Made by a program: the position numbers and the translations under genes. Below, piece after piece: positions 42,673-52,045 of a stretch of DNA of 64,000 bases. Under the pieces are notes generated by a model. It had not been told where the DNA came from, made no database searches, and saw nothing but the letters and a program-made list of their open reading frames with translations. The stretch lies in assembly GCF_009818105.1 (NCBI RefSeq), contig NZ_CP046564.1:1178001-1242000 (forward strand). Reading direction: 5' to 3'. Each line of letters opens with the position of its first letter. Within the stretch, counting starts at the first letter, position 1. This DNA is from Bacillus sp. N1-1 (GTDB lineage: Bacteria; Bacillota; Bacilli; Bacillales; Guptibacillaceae).

Positions 42673-43686
42673 ATGAATTTAACGATTAGGGATATTGCTA
42701 GAATGGCTGGGGTCTCTCCAGCGACTGTATCCAAAATTATGAACAATTACGGGGGGATCAGTGAGGCCACTCGTCAGAAAGTATATAAAATTATTGAAGA
42801 TACAAAATACCAGCCAACTTTTTCAGCGAAATCACTGGCTACTAAAAAATCGAACTTAATCGGTTTGATCTACGCCGGAAAAATCAACGTCGATTTCAAA
42901 CACCCTTTCTTTAATGAAGTGATGAATACATTTAAGAAAGCAGTAGGGGCGCTCGGATATGATCTCCTTCTGTTTTCCAATGAAAAGTTCTATCAAGGTG
43001 AAAGCAAATACCTAGAGCGATGCAGGCATTTCCATGTGGATGGATGCTTAATCGTGGCCGGTGATGAAATTGAGGCGGCCGTTCATGAAATCGCGCAAAG
43101 TGAGATTCCGTGTATTGGCATCGATTTAAAGCTAGAAGGACCAAAATCCAGCTATATTATGACGGATAATGCCAAGATTGGCATGAAAGTCGTTGAGAAT
43201 TTCTATTTAAATAAAGTAAAAAAGGTCGCCTATATTGGTGGGAAACAAGATTCGCTTATTTCGGGCATCCGAAACGAAGGATTCATGGATGCGATGAAGC
43301 AGTTCGGTCTTCCGTTGAATGAAAAGTGGATTCACTATGGAGATTTCTTTGAGGAGAGCGGATACCGCGCCATGAAAAAGATTCTTCAGGATGATGAACG
43401 CCCTGAAGCCGTGTTCGCCGCTTCTGACATGATGGCGCTCGGTGCGTTGAAAGCGATGAAGGAGCACGGGATAAAGGTTCCAGAAGACATCCAACTGATC
43501 GGCTGTGATGACATTGAATCTTGTCGCTATAGCGATCCGCCTCTTACGACCGTGAAACAGGACAAACAAAAGTTAGGAAAGCTCGCAGCCTACATGCTGG
43601 ATGATTTAATACAAGGGAACGAAGAGATCCATCCAGTGAAAGTCGACCCTGAGCTTGTCATTCGATCATCTAGTATAGAAAGGTAA
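42673..43686 (+). CDS. LacI-family transcriptional regulator
   Basis: A 337-residue regulator. Residues 1-50 form the helix-turn-helix and hinge (TIRDIARMAGVSPATVSKIM). The rest is a periplasmic-binding-protein-like effector domain, with GCDDIESCRYSDPPLTTVKQD near the end. An ATG at 42664 abuts the AAGGAG site. The ATG at 42673, nine bases from it, is preferred. It lies between the importer genes and the GH1 gene, so it most likely represses this cluster through GAAACCGGTTTC-type operators. The effector is probably the imported glucoside or its phosphate-free product. Confidence 0.9.
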   Translation: MNLTIRDIARMAGVSPATVSKIMNNYGGISEATRQKVYKIIEDTKYQPTFSAKSLATKKSNLIGLIYAGKINVDFKHPFFNEVMNTFKKAVGALGYDLLLFSNEKFYQGESKYLERCRHFHVDGCLIVAGDEIEAAVHEIAQSEIPCIGIDLKLEGPKSSYIMTDNAKIGMKVVENFYLNKVKKVAYIGGKQDSLISGIRNEGFMDAMKQFGLPLNEKWIHYGDFFEESGYRAMKKILQDDERPEAVFAASDMMALGALKAMKEHGIKVPEDIQLIGCDDIESCRYSDPPLTTVKQDKQKLGKLAAYMLDDLIQGNEEIHPVKVDPELVIRSSSIER

Positions 43687-43715
43687 GAGGTATCCGACTA
43701 CAGGAGGCTACCAAC

Positions 43716-45059
43716 ATGACAACCATTCAATTTCCAAAAACACTCAAATGGGGAGCAGCAACCGCTTCTTATCAAATCGAAGGCGCAGCGAATGAAGACG
43801 GCCGATCGCCGTCCATTTGGGACACGTTCTCCCATGCACCAGGCAATGTAAGAAATGGAGACCATGGAGACGAAGCGTGCAATAGCTATCATTTATATAA
43901 AGAAGATGTGCAACATCTGAAGAAACTAGGCGTAGACCTTTATCGCTTCTCAATTGCATGGCCTCGCGTTATGCCAGAAGGAAGAGGTGAGTTGAATCCG
44001 AAGGGCGTCGCTTACTACCAAAACCTGATCGATGAGCTTATCGAAAATGGCATTGAGCCGATGATTACCCTTTACCACTGGGATCTTCCTCAAGTTCTCC
44101 AGGATGAAGGTGGATGGGAGAATCGTAGCACGATCGATGCGTTTAACGAATATGCCGTAGCGATGTTTAAAGAGTTCGGTGACAAGGTATCGAAGTGGAT
44201 TACCATCAACGAACCGTGGTGCGCTTCTTTTCTATCAAACTACTTAGGTGCTCACGCTCCAGGTAAAACGGATTTACAAGCGGGCGTCGACGTCGCTCAC
44301 CATCTGATGCTTGCGCATGGAAAAGCGGTTCAATCGTTCAGAGAGCTTTTACCAGACGGTGAAATCGGCTATGCTCCTAACACAGGCTGGCTTGAGCCGT
44401 TCAGTAATAAGCAAGAAGATATCGATGCCTGTAAGCGAGCGATGATGTGGCAGAAGGAATGGTTCATGGATCCTGTCTTCAAAGGATCTTATCCAGAAAC
44501 GTTGATCACGATTTTCGAAAACCATAATGCAAAGCTCAAGATTGAGGACGGCGACCTCGAACTGCTTTCTCAGCCGATCGATTTCATGGGCATCAACTAT
44601 TACACAGGTAGCCTTGGACGATACAAAGAAGGAGAAGGTCTTTTCGAAGTAGAGGAGATTCCACTCGATTATCGAAAAACCGATATCGGCTGGCCAATCT
44701 ATGCAGACGGTTTCTACAATGTCTTAACCGATCTTCACGAAACGTATGGTGATGTGCCGATCTATATTACAGAAAACGGTGCGTGCTACAACCATGAAGT
44801 AGAAGATGGTAGCGTTCAGGATCAGGAGCGTGTTGATTACTTAAAGCAGCATCTAACTTCTCTTCATCGTGCCATTCAATCTGGTGTGCCGATCAAAGGC
44901 TACATCGTATGGTCGCTTCTCGATAACTTCGAGTGGGCATTTGGCTACGAAAAGCGCTTCGGCATCATTCATGTGAACTATCGCACGTTTGAGCGGACAC
45001 CAAAGGACAGCTATTACTGGTATCGCCAGACGATTACGAATGGCTGGTTTGAGGTTTAG
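43716..45059 (+). CDS. GH1 beta-glucosidase
   Basis: A 447-residue family 1 glycoside hydrolase, retaining, with acid/base Glu166 (TINEPW) and nucleophile Glu353 (YITENGA). The N-terminal FLWGxATASYQxEG-type signature is present as KWGAATASYQIEGA. It lacks a signal peptide, so it acts in the cytoplasm. Association with an ABC importer rather than a PTS argues for a non-phosphorylated substrate, i.e. a beta-glucosidase rather than a 6-phospho-beta-glucosidase. It starts 30 bases after lacI with AGGAGG, so the two are probably co-transcribed. Confidence 0.92.
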   Translation: MTTIQFPKTLKWGAATASYQIEGAANEDGRSPSIWDTFSHAPGNVRNGDHGDEACNSYHLYKEDVQHLKKLGVDLYRFSIAWPRVMPEGRGELNPKGVAYYQNLIDELIENGIEPMITLYHWDLPQVLQDEGGWENRSTIDAFNEYAVAMFKEFGDKVSKWITINEPWCASFLSNYLGAHAPGKTDLQAGVDVAHHLMLAHGKAVQSFRELLPDGEIGYAPNTGWLEPFSNKQEDIDACKRAMMWQKEWFMDPVFKGSYPETLITIFENHNAKLKIEDGDLELLSQPIDFMGINYYTGSLGRYKEGEGLFEVEEIPLDYRKTDIGWPIYADGFYNVLTDLHETYGDVPIYITENGACYNHEVEDGSVQDQERVDYLKQHLTSLHRAIQSGVPIKGYIVWSLLDNFEWAFGYEKRFGIIHVNYRTFERTPKDSYYWYRQTITNGWFEV

Positions 45060-45136
45060 GTCTGAGGGCTATGGCCTGATGTTTTAGGCTTGAAGTGAGA
45101 GCAGGACTCGCGGATGCGGGGGTTGGTCAATCATGA

Positions 45137-45183
45137 AAAACCAGGCAGAGATACACGTTGTGTGTGGATTGCCTGGTTTTTTG
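45137..45183 (+). terminator. Terminator after the GH1 gene
   Basis: AAAACCAGGCA pairs with TGCCTGGTTTT around a 22-base loop, followed by TTG. Confidence 0.88.
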
Positions 45184-45256
45184 TTTGAGGGTGTTGTGTG
45201 ATGCTTGCGGGGGAGAGGGAGGGGTGCGAGTGGGCGGTGCGTGGAGCCGTTAGGTA

Positions 45257-45332
45257 GTTAGAATGATTCTAGTTAGCTAATAAAATCGGATTTTGGCCAA
45301 TATAGTAGAATTTTAGCCAATAAATATCGGGG
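45257..45332 (+). repeat. 20-bp-unit repeat element, copy 3 (three units)
   Basis: The header GTTAGAATGATTCTAGTTAG is followed by CTAATAAAATCGGATTTTGG, CCAATATAGTAGAATTTTAG and a partial third unit. The AAA/TAT alternation is kept. Confidence 0.88.
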
Positions 45333-45523
45333 CGCTGGAACGTGAGAAGCTAAGAAAGTAAGCTGAGGACCCCATGTCGACACCATTCGCCATATAACGG
45401 GTGGTAACAGGCACCATGCACCGGTTCTGCACTTTCCTGTGTGAAGGCGCCAAAAAGCGGAAGGACTATGTTACCATTAATATTGTTGTGTTTTAGGAAT
45501 AAAAAGGACAGGGAGGTGTAATT

Positions 45524-46178
45524 TTGGAAAAATGGATGAAGTTTCTTGAAGTAAATTCTTCTCGCATTTTTGATTTGACGATTGAGCACGCCATTTTAGT
45601 AGGGTTAGCTATTCTAGTAGCGCTCCTCATTGGTGTACCGCTAGGAATCTATTTAACGACAAATGACTATCTGGCCGAAACAGTTCTACAGATTGCGTCT
45701 GTTATGTTAACGATTCCAAGTATTGCGTTATTTGGTGTTATGATTCCTGTCTTCTCGATTGTGAATCAGGGGATCGGGTTTGTACCAGCTTTCGTGGCAT
45801 TAGTTCTTTATGCCCAACTTCCGATTATCAGGAATACATACACCGCAATTCGTAACGTTAATCCTCAAATGAGAGATGCTGCGATTGGACTCGGAATGAA
45901 ACCCCTTCAACGTTTGTTCCGTGTCGAGATTCCAAATGCGTTTCCAGTCATTATGGCTGGTATTCGCACAGCTGTTGTGATCAATATCGGCATTGGTGTC
46001 ATCGCTGCATACATCGGAGCGGGGGGGGCTTGGCGTATTAATTACACAAGGCATCTCACGAGGAGATAACTACTTGATCATTACCGGCTCGGTTGCTGTT
46101 GCGATTCTAGCAATGATTGCTGATGGCATCTTACTATGGATTCAAAAACGGTACACACCGAAGAGCATTGCTAATTAA
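45524..46178 (+). pseudogene. opuCB: OpuCB-like osmoprotectant permease, frameshifted at G8
   Basis: Codes for a 217-residue glycine betaine/carnitine/choline ABC permease if one G is removed from the run of eight G at 46021-46028. With eight G the frame gives AGGAWRINYTRHLTRR and stops at 46069. With seven it continues AGGLGVLITQGISRGDNYLI to 46178, the normal family end. Everything else is intact: TTG start with GGGAGGTG, six helices, and the DAAIGLGM coupling loop. A homopolymer error, a null mutation or slipped-strand phase variation would all fit. It is first of four opu genes. Confidence 0.8.
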
Positions 46179-46194
46179 GGAGTGAGGTGTAGGG

Positions 46195-47190
46195 ATGATT
46201 ACGTTTGACAAAACAACGAAAACATATGAAGGCAATGTCACCGCCGTCAAAGGGGTAGATTTTACCGTAGAAAAAGGTGAGATTGTTGTTCTGTTAGGCC
46301 CTTCCGGCTGCGGAAAAACAACATTGCTACGAATGGTTAACCGACTTGAGTCGATTTCAGATGGGAAAATCAACATTGATGGACAAGATTCCATGTCACT
46401 GAACCAAACGGCTTTAAGAAGAAAAATTGGCTACGTGATTCAAAGCAATGGTTTGTTTCCGAATATGACCATTGAAGAGAATACGATGATCGTTCCGGAT
46501 CTCTTAGGCTGGAGTAAGAAGGATAAGAAAGAGCGGTTCCATAAGCTCATGGAGATGATTGGATTAAGCGGAGAGAAATTTGGAAAGCGGTATCCTCATG
46601 AACTTTCCGGAGGACAGCAGCAGCGCATCGGAGTTATCCGGGCACTAGCAGCAGATCCACCGGTTATGCTTATGGATGAACCTTTTGGAGCACTTGATCC
46701 GATTATCCGGGAAAAAATTCAGGACGAATTTTTGCAAATTCAAAAGGAAGTCAAGAAAACGATTTTGTTTGTGAGTCACGATATTGACGAAGCGATTAAA
46801 ATGGCCGATAAGATTGTGCTCCTTCGTGGAGGAGAGTTGATGCAGTATGACACGCCTTCCGAGATGCTGGTCCGTCCTAAGAATGAATTCGTTCGAGAGT
46901 TCTTTGGAAAAGACAGGGCTATTAAAAGCTTAAGTTTACATACGATCGAGGACCTTCGAGAGATGATTGGTCTGGCGGAATTTGATGATGCGATTGCTGA
47001 CACAAAGACGATTAATGTAAACCATGACCTGCGGAACACATTATCCATGTTACTTAATCAGGAAGCGGATCAGGTTATTGTTAGTGATGATGATGGAAAG
47101 AAGCTCGGTGCGATCACGATTGATATTGTTCAGAAATACCTTCATTACGAAATCAAAGCAAAACCAACCCCAGTTCTAGAGGGGGTATAA
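46195..47190 (+). CDS. opuCA: Osmoprotectant ABC transporter ATP-binding protein
   Basis: A 331-residue ATPase. Walker A GPSGCGKTT is at about residues 39-47, the signature LSGGQQQR follows, Walker B VMLMDEPFGALD, and the switch His in FVSHDIDEA. The C-terminal extension (about 250-331) looks like a partial CBS region (IADTKTINVNHDLRNTLSML, DQVIVSDDDGKKLGAITIDIVQKYL), as in OpuCA/ProV-type ATPases that sense osmotic strength. It energises the two permeases encoded on either side. It starts 16 bases after the restored end of the frameshifted permease. Confidence 0.9.
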   Translation: MITFDKTTKTYEGNVTAVKGVDFTVEKGEIVVLLGPSGCGKTTLLRMVNRLESISDGKINIDGQDSMSLNQTALRRKIGYVIQSNGLFPNMTIEENTMIVPDLLGWSKKDKKERFHKLMEMIGLSGEKFGKRYPHELSGGQQQRIGVIRALAADPPVMLMDEPFGALDPIIREKIQDEFLQIQKEVKKTILFVSHDIDEAIKMADKIVLLRGGELMQYDTPSEMLVRPKNEFVREFFGKDRAIKSLSLHTIEDLREMIGLAEFDDAIADTKTINVNHDLRNTLSMLLNQEADQVIVSDDDGKKLGAITIDIVQKYLHYEIKAKPTPVLEGV

Positions 47191-47191
47191 C

Positions 47192-47929
47192 ATGAATAAG
47201 AAGAGGGTTATTAGTCTTGTTGTACGCTATTCGGTCTACGGGCTGGTCGCGTTGTTCTTCTTTTGGGCGATCAGCAACCACTATTTCGATTACATTTTTA
47301 CTGAATCAACAACATTTTGGCATTTAATTAAACAGCACTTACAGCTTGTGCTTGTTTCATCGGTGCTAGCCTTACTCATTGCCATACCTGGTGGGATACT
47401 CGTTACACGGAAGCAATTTAGACGAGCAGAATGGGTTGTCTCAAATACCGTAAACCTCGGTCAAACGATTCCTAGTCTTGCCGTGCTAGCTCTGATGATC
47501 AGTATTCTTGGGATTGGATTTCAAACAGCCGTATTTGCGCTGTTTATCTATTCTCTTCTACCGATGTATCGAAATACAGTCGCTGGAATTGATTCCATTG
47601 ATGAAAATTTAATTGATGCAGCGAGAGGAATGGGGATGAAGCCGATCCAAATTCTTTTCAGAATCGAATTACCGAATGCAGCCTACTCCATATTAGCGGG
47701 GGTTCGAACGGCGATTGTCTTAAATATCGGAACGGCTGCTCTTGCTTATGTCGTCGGTGGAGGCGGTCTTGGGGTGTGGATTTTCACTGGAATCCAGCTG
47801 TTTGATAATGGCTACTTAATTTCCGGTGCGATCCCCGTCACGCTACTCGCCATTTTTGTTGACTATCTGCTTCGACTTCTCGAGCGTCTGATCGTTCCTG
47901 AAGGGTCAAAACCGTCACAAGAATTGTAA
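47192..47929 (+). CDS. opuCD: Osmoprotectant ABC transporter permease, OpuCD-like
   Basis: A 245-residue membrane permease with about six helices and the coupling loop LIDAARGMGMKPIQILFRIELPNAAYSILAGVRTAIVLNIGTAALAYVVGGGGLG. The same GGxGLG end is exactly where the paralogous first permease is frameshifted. The gene starts one base after the ATPase stop. It pairs with the first permease to form the channel; if that subunit is not made, two copies of this one might substitute. Confidence 0.88.
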   Translation: MNKKRVISLVVRYSVYGLVALFFFWAISNHYFDYIFTESTTFWHLIKQHLQLVLVSSVLALLIAIPGGILVTRKQFRRAEWVVSNTVNLGQTIPSLAVLALMISILGIGFQTAVFALFIYSLLPMYRNTVAGIDSIDENLIDAARGMGMKPIQILFRIELPNAAYSILAGVRTAIVLNIGTAALAYVVGGGGLGVWIFTGIQLFDNGYLISGAIPVTLLAIFVDYLLRLLERLIVPEGSKPSQEL

Positions 47930-47948
47930 TGTGTTAGGAGGTGTTTGT

Positions 47949-48860
47949 GTGAAAAGTAAGATGCTTAGTGGGATCATCATCGTTGTGATCTTAACGATGG
48001 TAACATCCTGCTCAACGGTTGGAATTGGCGGGAAACAAATTTCTGTTGGTGGGAAAAACTACACCGAACAGTACTTGCTCTCAGAAATGACGGCTTTCCT
48101 TCTTGAGGATGCAGGTTATGATGTGAAGCAAATGAATAACTTGAGTAGTACCGTTGTGCGTAAGGCCCTTGAGAATGAGCAGGTTGATTTGATGTGGGAG
48201 TACACGGGAACGGCGCTTCTTACCTACATGGGACAGGACACCATCGCTGATCCTGCCAAAGCCTTTCAGAAGGTAAAAGAGATTGATGGCAAAGAGAATG
48301 ATATCCATTGGATGAATATGTCTAACGTAAACAACACCTATGCTCTCGCCATGAGAGAAGAGCAGGCAAAGGAGTTAGGTATCCAATCCATCAGTGATCT
48401 CGCAGCCTATATGAATGACCATCCCGGAGAGCTTTCCATTGCCTCTGACGCTGAGTTTGCGAACCGTCCCGATGGCATCCCTGGTGTAGAGAAAACGTAC
48501 GGATTTGAATTCAATACAAATCAGATTAATCAAATGGATATTGGATTAACACAACGAGCATTAGACAATGGCGATGTTGACATATCGGTCGCTTTTGAAA
48601 CCGATCCCACCATTGTCGAATATAACTTAATTACGCTCAAGGATGACAAGAATTTCTTTCCTCCTTACACAGCAGCAGTCACCATTAATGAAGACGTCTA
48701 TGAGAAATATCCTGAAGTAAAAGAAATCACCCAACCACTTGCTGAACAGTTAAACAGCGACATCATGCGAGAATTAAACTACAAGGTAGACATTGAAGGA
48801 AACAGTGTTTCCGTTGTTGCGCATGATTGGCTTGTGGAGAATGGGTTATTGGAAGAGTAG
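47949..48860 (+). CDS. opuCC: Osmoprotectant-binding lipoprotein, OpuCC-like
   Basis: A 303-residue lipoprotein with a lipobox at VTSCS. It is a type OpuAC-like binding protein: VGGKNYTEQYLLSEMTAFLLEDAGYDV at the mature N-terminus and VDLMWEYTGTALLTYMG are characteristic of choline/carnitine/betaine binders of this group. The frame opens at 47931, but the GTG at 47949 has TTAGGAGG upstream. It is the last gene, followed by a strong terminator. Gene order permease-ATPase-permease-binder differs from B. subtilis opuC. Confidence 0.88.
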   Translation: MKSKMLSGIIIVVILTMVTSCSTVGIGGKQISVGGKNYTEQYLLSEMTAFLLEDAGYDVKQMNNLSSTVVRKALENEQVDLMWEYTGTALLTYMGQDTIADPAKAFQKVKEIDGKENDIHWMNMSNVNNTYALAMREEQAKELGIQSISDLAAYMNDHPGELSIASDAEFANRPDGIPGVEKTYGFEFNTNQINQMDIGLTQRALDNGDVDISVAFETDPTIVEYNLITLKDDKNFFPPYTAAVTINEDVYEKYPEVKEITQPLAEQLNSDIMRELNYKVDIEGNSVSVVAHDWLVENGLLEE

Positions 48861-48874
48861 TGAATGACTACTAA

Positions 48875-48916
48875 AAAAAGGCCTTTCCCTTAGTGTAATG
48901 AGGGAAAGGCCTTTTC
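48875..48916 (+). terminator. Terminator of the opu operon
   Basis: AAAAGGCCTTTCCCT pairs with AGGGAAAGGCCTTTT around a 10-base loop. T-runs on both strands make it bidirectional. Confidence 0.93.
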
Positions 48917-48964
48917 ATGTAGAAAGAAGCTTCAACTAGTGAACAAAGGCGTCTGCTATTTCAG

Positions 48965-49073
48965 GTTAGAATGATTCTAGTTAGCCGATAAAATGCGGAT
49001 TTGGCTAATATAATTGGGATTTGGACAATAAAAACGCGATTTAGCCAATATATCAAAATGTTGGCCAATAAAC
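48965..49073 (+). repeat. 20-bp-unit repeat element, copy 4 (five units)
   Basis: The header GTTAGAATGATTCTAGTTAG is followed by five 20-bp units with strict AAA/TAT alternation. Units 2 and 4 (AATATAATTGGGA and AATATATCA...) closely match units 2 and 4 of copy 1. Confidence 0.88.
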
Positions 49074-49087
49074 TGACCAGCATACCG

Positions 49088-49837
49088 TCATGAACCAACA
49101 TTCTTCTTCAAATAGCTCTCAAACAGTAAATCAATTAAGAGCATTAACGTCGATCGTGCGGTGATGTCGTAGCCACCGAACTTCACTTTTCCAACCGTCA
49201 TACTGAGGTTTGTTTTTACCATCCGACCGAGTGTGGAGTCAGATGAATTCGTGATCGCTGCTGTATCCACGACCATAAAGGAAAGCTTTTCTGCCGCATG
49301 AATGAGCGTTTTCGTTTCACCACTTGTGGAGATGAAAAAGACAAGGTCATCAGGTTTCACCATGTTTGGAAGTAAGTCAATCATATGCGATTCATATGTA
49401 TAATGCGTTTGTTTGTTCGTTTGCATAAGCAGCTTACTAAAGTATTCGGCCATCATTTTTGATAAACCTACACCAACGACAATCACGCGGGCAGCTTTGG
49501 CAACCTTCTCGCTTAGTCGATCGAGTTCATCTAGTTGAATGGTTTCGAAGGCTTGGATAAAACTCTTTTTATAGCTTTCCACCGGATGATCATTTAACAT
49601 TCTTTGCTGGTCATCGCTGGTCTTCAATCGGTACTTCAGTTCTGAAAAGCCCTCTAATCCTAGCTTGTGAGACATGCGGACGATTGTCGTCGTACTCACA
49701 TTATTCACTTTTGCGATTTCAGTGAGAGAGAGGTTTTTCGCTTCGCTTAAATGCTGGTCAATGTAATACAGCACCTGCTTCTCTGTAGGCGTCAGTTGTG
49801 CAAGGTGATTCCCAAATTGATCAATGATCTGTCCCAT
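49088..49837 (-). CDS. MurR/RpiR-family transcriptional regulator
   Basis: A 249-residue regulator with an N-terminal RpiR helix-turn-helix (LSLTEIAKVNNVSTTTIVRMSHKLGLEGFSELKYRL, about residues 35-72) and a C-terminal SIS sugar-phosphate-binding domain (VIVVGVGLSKMMAEYFSKLLMQ ... FFISTSGETKTLIHAAE). It is divergent from the PTS operon at 50006, with a perfect 22-bp palindrome between them. It therefore probably controls that operon by sensing a sugar phosphate produced from it, such as mannose-6-phosphate or the phosphorylated glycoside. Confidence 0.9.
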   Translation of the reverse strand: MGQIIDQFGNHLAQLTPTEKQVLYYIDQHLSEAKNLSLTEIAKVNNVSTTTIVRMSHKLGLEGFSELKYRLKTSDDQQRMLNDHPVESYKKSFIQAFETIQLDELDRLSEKVAKAARVIVVGVGLSKMMAEYFSKLLMQTNKQTHYTYESHMIDLLPNMVKPDDLVFFISTSGETKTLIHAAEKLSFMVVDTAAITNSSDSTLGRMVKTNLSMTVGKVKFGGYDITARSTLMLLIDLLFESYLKKNVGS

Positions 49838-49891
49838 AATAAACTCCTCTTTTACGTGTATGCTAGGTCAAGTATAGCATGCGCTTTCATG

Positions 49892-49913
49892 AGTCTGTAC
49901 AATTGTACAGACT
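49892..49913. promoter_or_regulatory. Perfect 22-bp palindromic operator
   Basis: AGTCTGTACAA is followed immediately by its exact reverse complement. A second short palindrome ATGTACAT abuts it at 49914-49921. It is centred between the RpiR gene and the PTS operon, the expected place for the regulator's operator. Confidence 0.75.
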
Positions 49914-50005
49914 ATGTACATAAACAACCAATCATTCTATGGTACAACATAACTATAAGAACTTGTAAGTGTTTTCAACACAAGAAAGTTAGGAGTGAAT
50001 GGGAT

Positions 50006-51970
50006 ATGGAACTAAAGAATATAACGGATCCAAATTTAATCATGTTCGATGTGGAAGGGGATCACAAAGAGCAAGTCATTAAGCAACTCACATCAACATT
50101 ATTTAAAGAAGGCTACCTAGAATCCGAACAGCCATTTTTGGAAGCGGTTTTACAACGAGAAGACGTATCACCAACAGGAATGGAGCGAGGGCTTGCGATT
50201 CCGCATGGTAAATCAACTGTTGTAAAAAAAGCCGTCTTTGCGGTTGCGAGGTTAACAACCCCTCTCGACGATTGGGAAAGCATCGATCCTAACAACAAAG
50301 TTCAACTGGTTTTCTTGATTGCAATTCCAGAAAGCGAAGCGGGAACCACACATTTAAAAGTATTGTCTACATTAAGTACGAATTTAATGCGCGACGGGTA
50401 CCTTGAAGGACTCATGGCATCAAACACAACAGAAGAATTTCTGAACGGTCTGGATGTTGACGAGAAGAAAGAAGCCAAAAGCGACCAGAACTTCACAAAA
50501 ACAGTCGTTGCGGTAACTGCCTGTGCAACAGGAATCGCTCACACGTACATGGCGGCAGAAGCACTCGAAAAAGCCGGGCGTGAACTTGGTGTGAATGTCC
50601 TAGTTGAAAAGCAAGGCGCAAACGGAATTGAAGACGCGCTTACGCCTTCGGTCATCGAAAAAGCAGACGCTGTGATTTTGGCAACGGATATCGCTCCGAA
50701 ACAAAAAGAACGTTTCGCAGGGAAACCGTATGTGCAAACACGGGTAGCTGAACCGCTTAGACGCGGAAAAGAAATGATTCAAAAAGCGTTAACGAATCCA
50801 GACGGCGTTGTTGAGAAAAACGAATCAGACGACGAGGCAGCACCCTCTTCTCAGAGTGGTGGTGGGTTTCTAAAAGACACCGTCCAAGCCGTTATGACCG
50901 GGATCTCTTACATGATTCCAGTCATCGTTGCAGCAGGGTTAATGATGGGAATTGCGAAGCTTGGCGCCATGCCGTTTGGTCTTGTGAATGAGTTAGGCGA
51001 TCCGAAATACGCGACGCATTCAAATGAACTCTTCGTCATCCTGCACCATCTTGATCTATTTGGCGGATTAATCTTTAAATTCATGTATCCGATCTTTGCT
51101 GCTTTTGTTGCGTATTCATTAGCTGACCGTGTTGGATTAGTATCCGGGTTTATTGGAGGAGCCTTTGCTGGTGGACTTCATTACACCTTCTGGGGAATTG
51201 CGGATGGCATTCCTTCTGGCTTCTTAGGTGCCTTAATTCTCGGTCTAGCTGCAGGGTATATTTCACGATTCTTGAACCAGAAGATTCAACTCAGTAAGAA
51301 CTTCCAGGCGATGAAACCGATGTTTCTTATCCCTGCGATCAGTGTATTATCGATCTTCTTTTTAAACTTCTACATTGTCGACCCTGTATTTGGCGGGTTG
51401 AATGTTGTCTTAAGAACTTGGATTGAATCAGCTCAAGGAACGGGTGATGTTGTTCTTGCATCCATCATCGCTGCAGCGACTGCATTTGACCTTGGTGGAC
51501 CGATTAATAAAGCAGCCGGTGCGATCGCGATTGGTCTCGCAGCGGATGAAGTTTATCCATTAACGGCACGCGTGTTGGCAATCGTTATCCCGCCAATCGG
51601 ACTTGGTTTAGCAACGGTTATTGATAAATATGTTGTGGGACGTCGCGTTTTTGAAGCAGATCTTCGTGTCGCTGGGAACACCGCGCTACTACTAGGATTT
51701 ATCGCGATTAGTGAAGGGGCAATTCCATTTATGCTTCGGAATCCGCTTATCACGATACCAATCAACATTATCGGCGCGATTCTTGGCGCTAGTACAGCCG
51801 TTTTATTAGGCGCAGTGCAATGGCTGCCGCTACCCGCTTTCTGGGGATGGCCGCTCGTTGAAAACCTGTGGGCTTACTTGCTAGGACTTATTGTCGGTGC
51901 AGCCTTTATCGCATTCGCCAACATCTTTGTTCGCTTTACGATTTTAAAGAAAAAAGAAAGACACGCTTAA
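50006..51970 (+). CDS. mngA: PTS fructose-family EIIABC, mannosylglycerate-type
   Basis: A 654-residue phosphotransferase permease. EIIA (about 1-150) has His67 in GLAIPHGKS. EIIB (about 165-260) has Cys173 in VTACATGIAHTYMAAEAL. EIIC (about 290-654) has about nine helices. Size and order match E. coli MngA, which imports and phosphorylates 2-O-alpha-mannosyl-D-glycerate. The adjacent GH38 enzyme supports that substrate. The same frame is open from 49751, but the real start is ATG 50006 with AGGAG upstream. It is the first gene of a four-gene operon controlled from the divergent RpiR gene. Confidence 0.87.
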   Translation: MELKNITDPNLIMFDVEGDHKEQVIKQLTSTLFKEGYLESEQPFLEAVLQREDVSPTGMERGLAIPHGKSTVVKKAVFAVARLTTPLDDWESIDPNNKVQLVFLIAIPESEAGTTHLKVLSTLSTNLMRDGYLEGLMASNTTEEFLNGLDVDEKKEAKSDQNFTKTVVAVTACATGIAHTYMAAEALEKAGRELGVNVLVEKQGANGIEDALTPSVIEKADAVILATDIAPKQKERFAGKPYVQTRVAEPLRRGKEMIQKALTNPDGVVEKNESDDEAAPSSQSGGGFLKDTVQAVMTGISYMIPVIVAAGLMMGIAKLGAMPFGLVNELGDPKYATHSNELFVILHHLDLFGGLIFKFMYPIFAAFVAYSLADRVGLVSGFIGGAFAGGLHYTFWGIADGIPSGFLGALILGLAAGYISRFLNQKIQLSKNFQAMKPMFLIPAISVLSIFFLNFYIVDPVFGGLNVVLRTWIESAQGTGDVVLASIIAAATAFDLGGPINKAAGAIAIGLAADEVYPLTARVLAIVIPPIGLGLATVIDKYVVGRRVFEADLRVAGNTALLLGFIAISEGAIPFMLRNPLITIPINIIGAILGASTAVLLGAVQWLPLPAFWGWPLVENLWAYLLGLIVGAAFIAFANIFVRFTILKKKERHA

Positions 51971-52045
51971 AATAAATATAGGGGCACATCTTGCAGAAGA
52001 GTGACCCCTCTTTCTATTAACGAGGCATCCTTGGAGGGAAACCGA

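Larger units (their letters stand above)
45060..45523. other. Gap with terminator, repeat element and promoter
   Basis: Holds the GH1 terminator (45137-45183), repeat element copy 3 (45257-45332) and, around 45400-45470, a GC-rich stretch with GGTAACAGGCACC. The last resembles short dispersed GGTGCCTGTTACC sequences of bacilli. The opu promoter must lie near 45470-45500. Confidence 0.5.

Noticed and set aside
45400..45470. GGTAACAGGCACC-like sequence, with similar pieces near 4828 (GGTGCCTGTTT), 57582 (CAGGTGCCGG) and 60141 (GGCGCCTGTTT)
   Set aside because: They resemble short dispersed GGTGCCTGT sequences of bacilli but are too short and varied here to define an element.
49751..50005. Upstream extension of the PTS protein frame across the RpiR gene start and operator
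   Set aside because: It crosses the regulator gene and promoter region; ATG 50006 has a proper ribosome binding site and gives the normal EIIA N-terminus.
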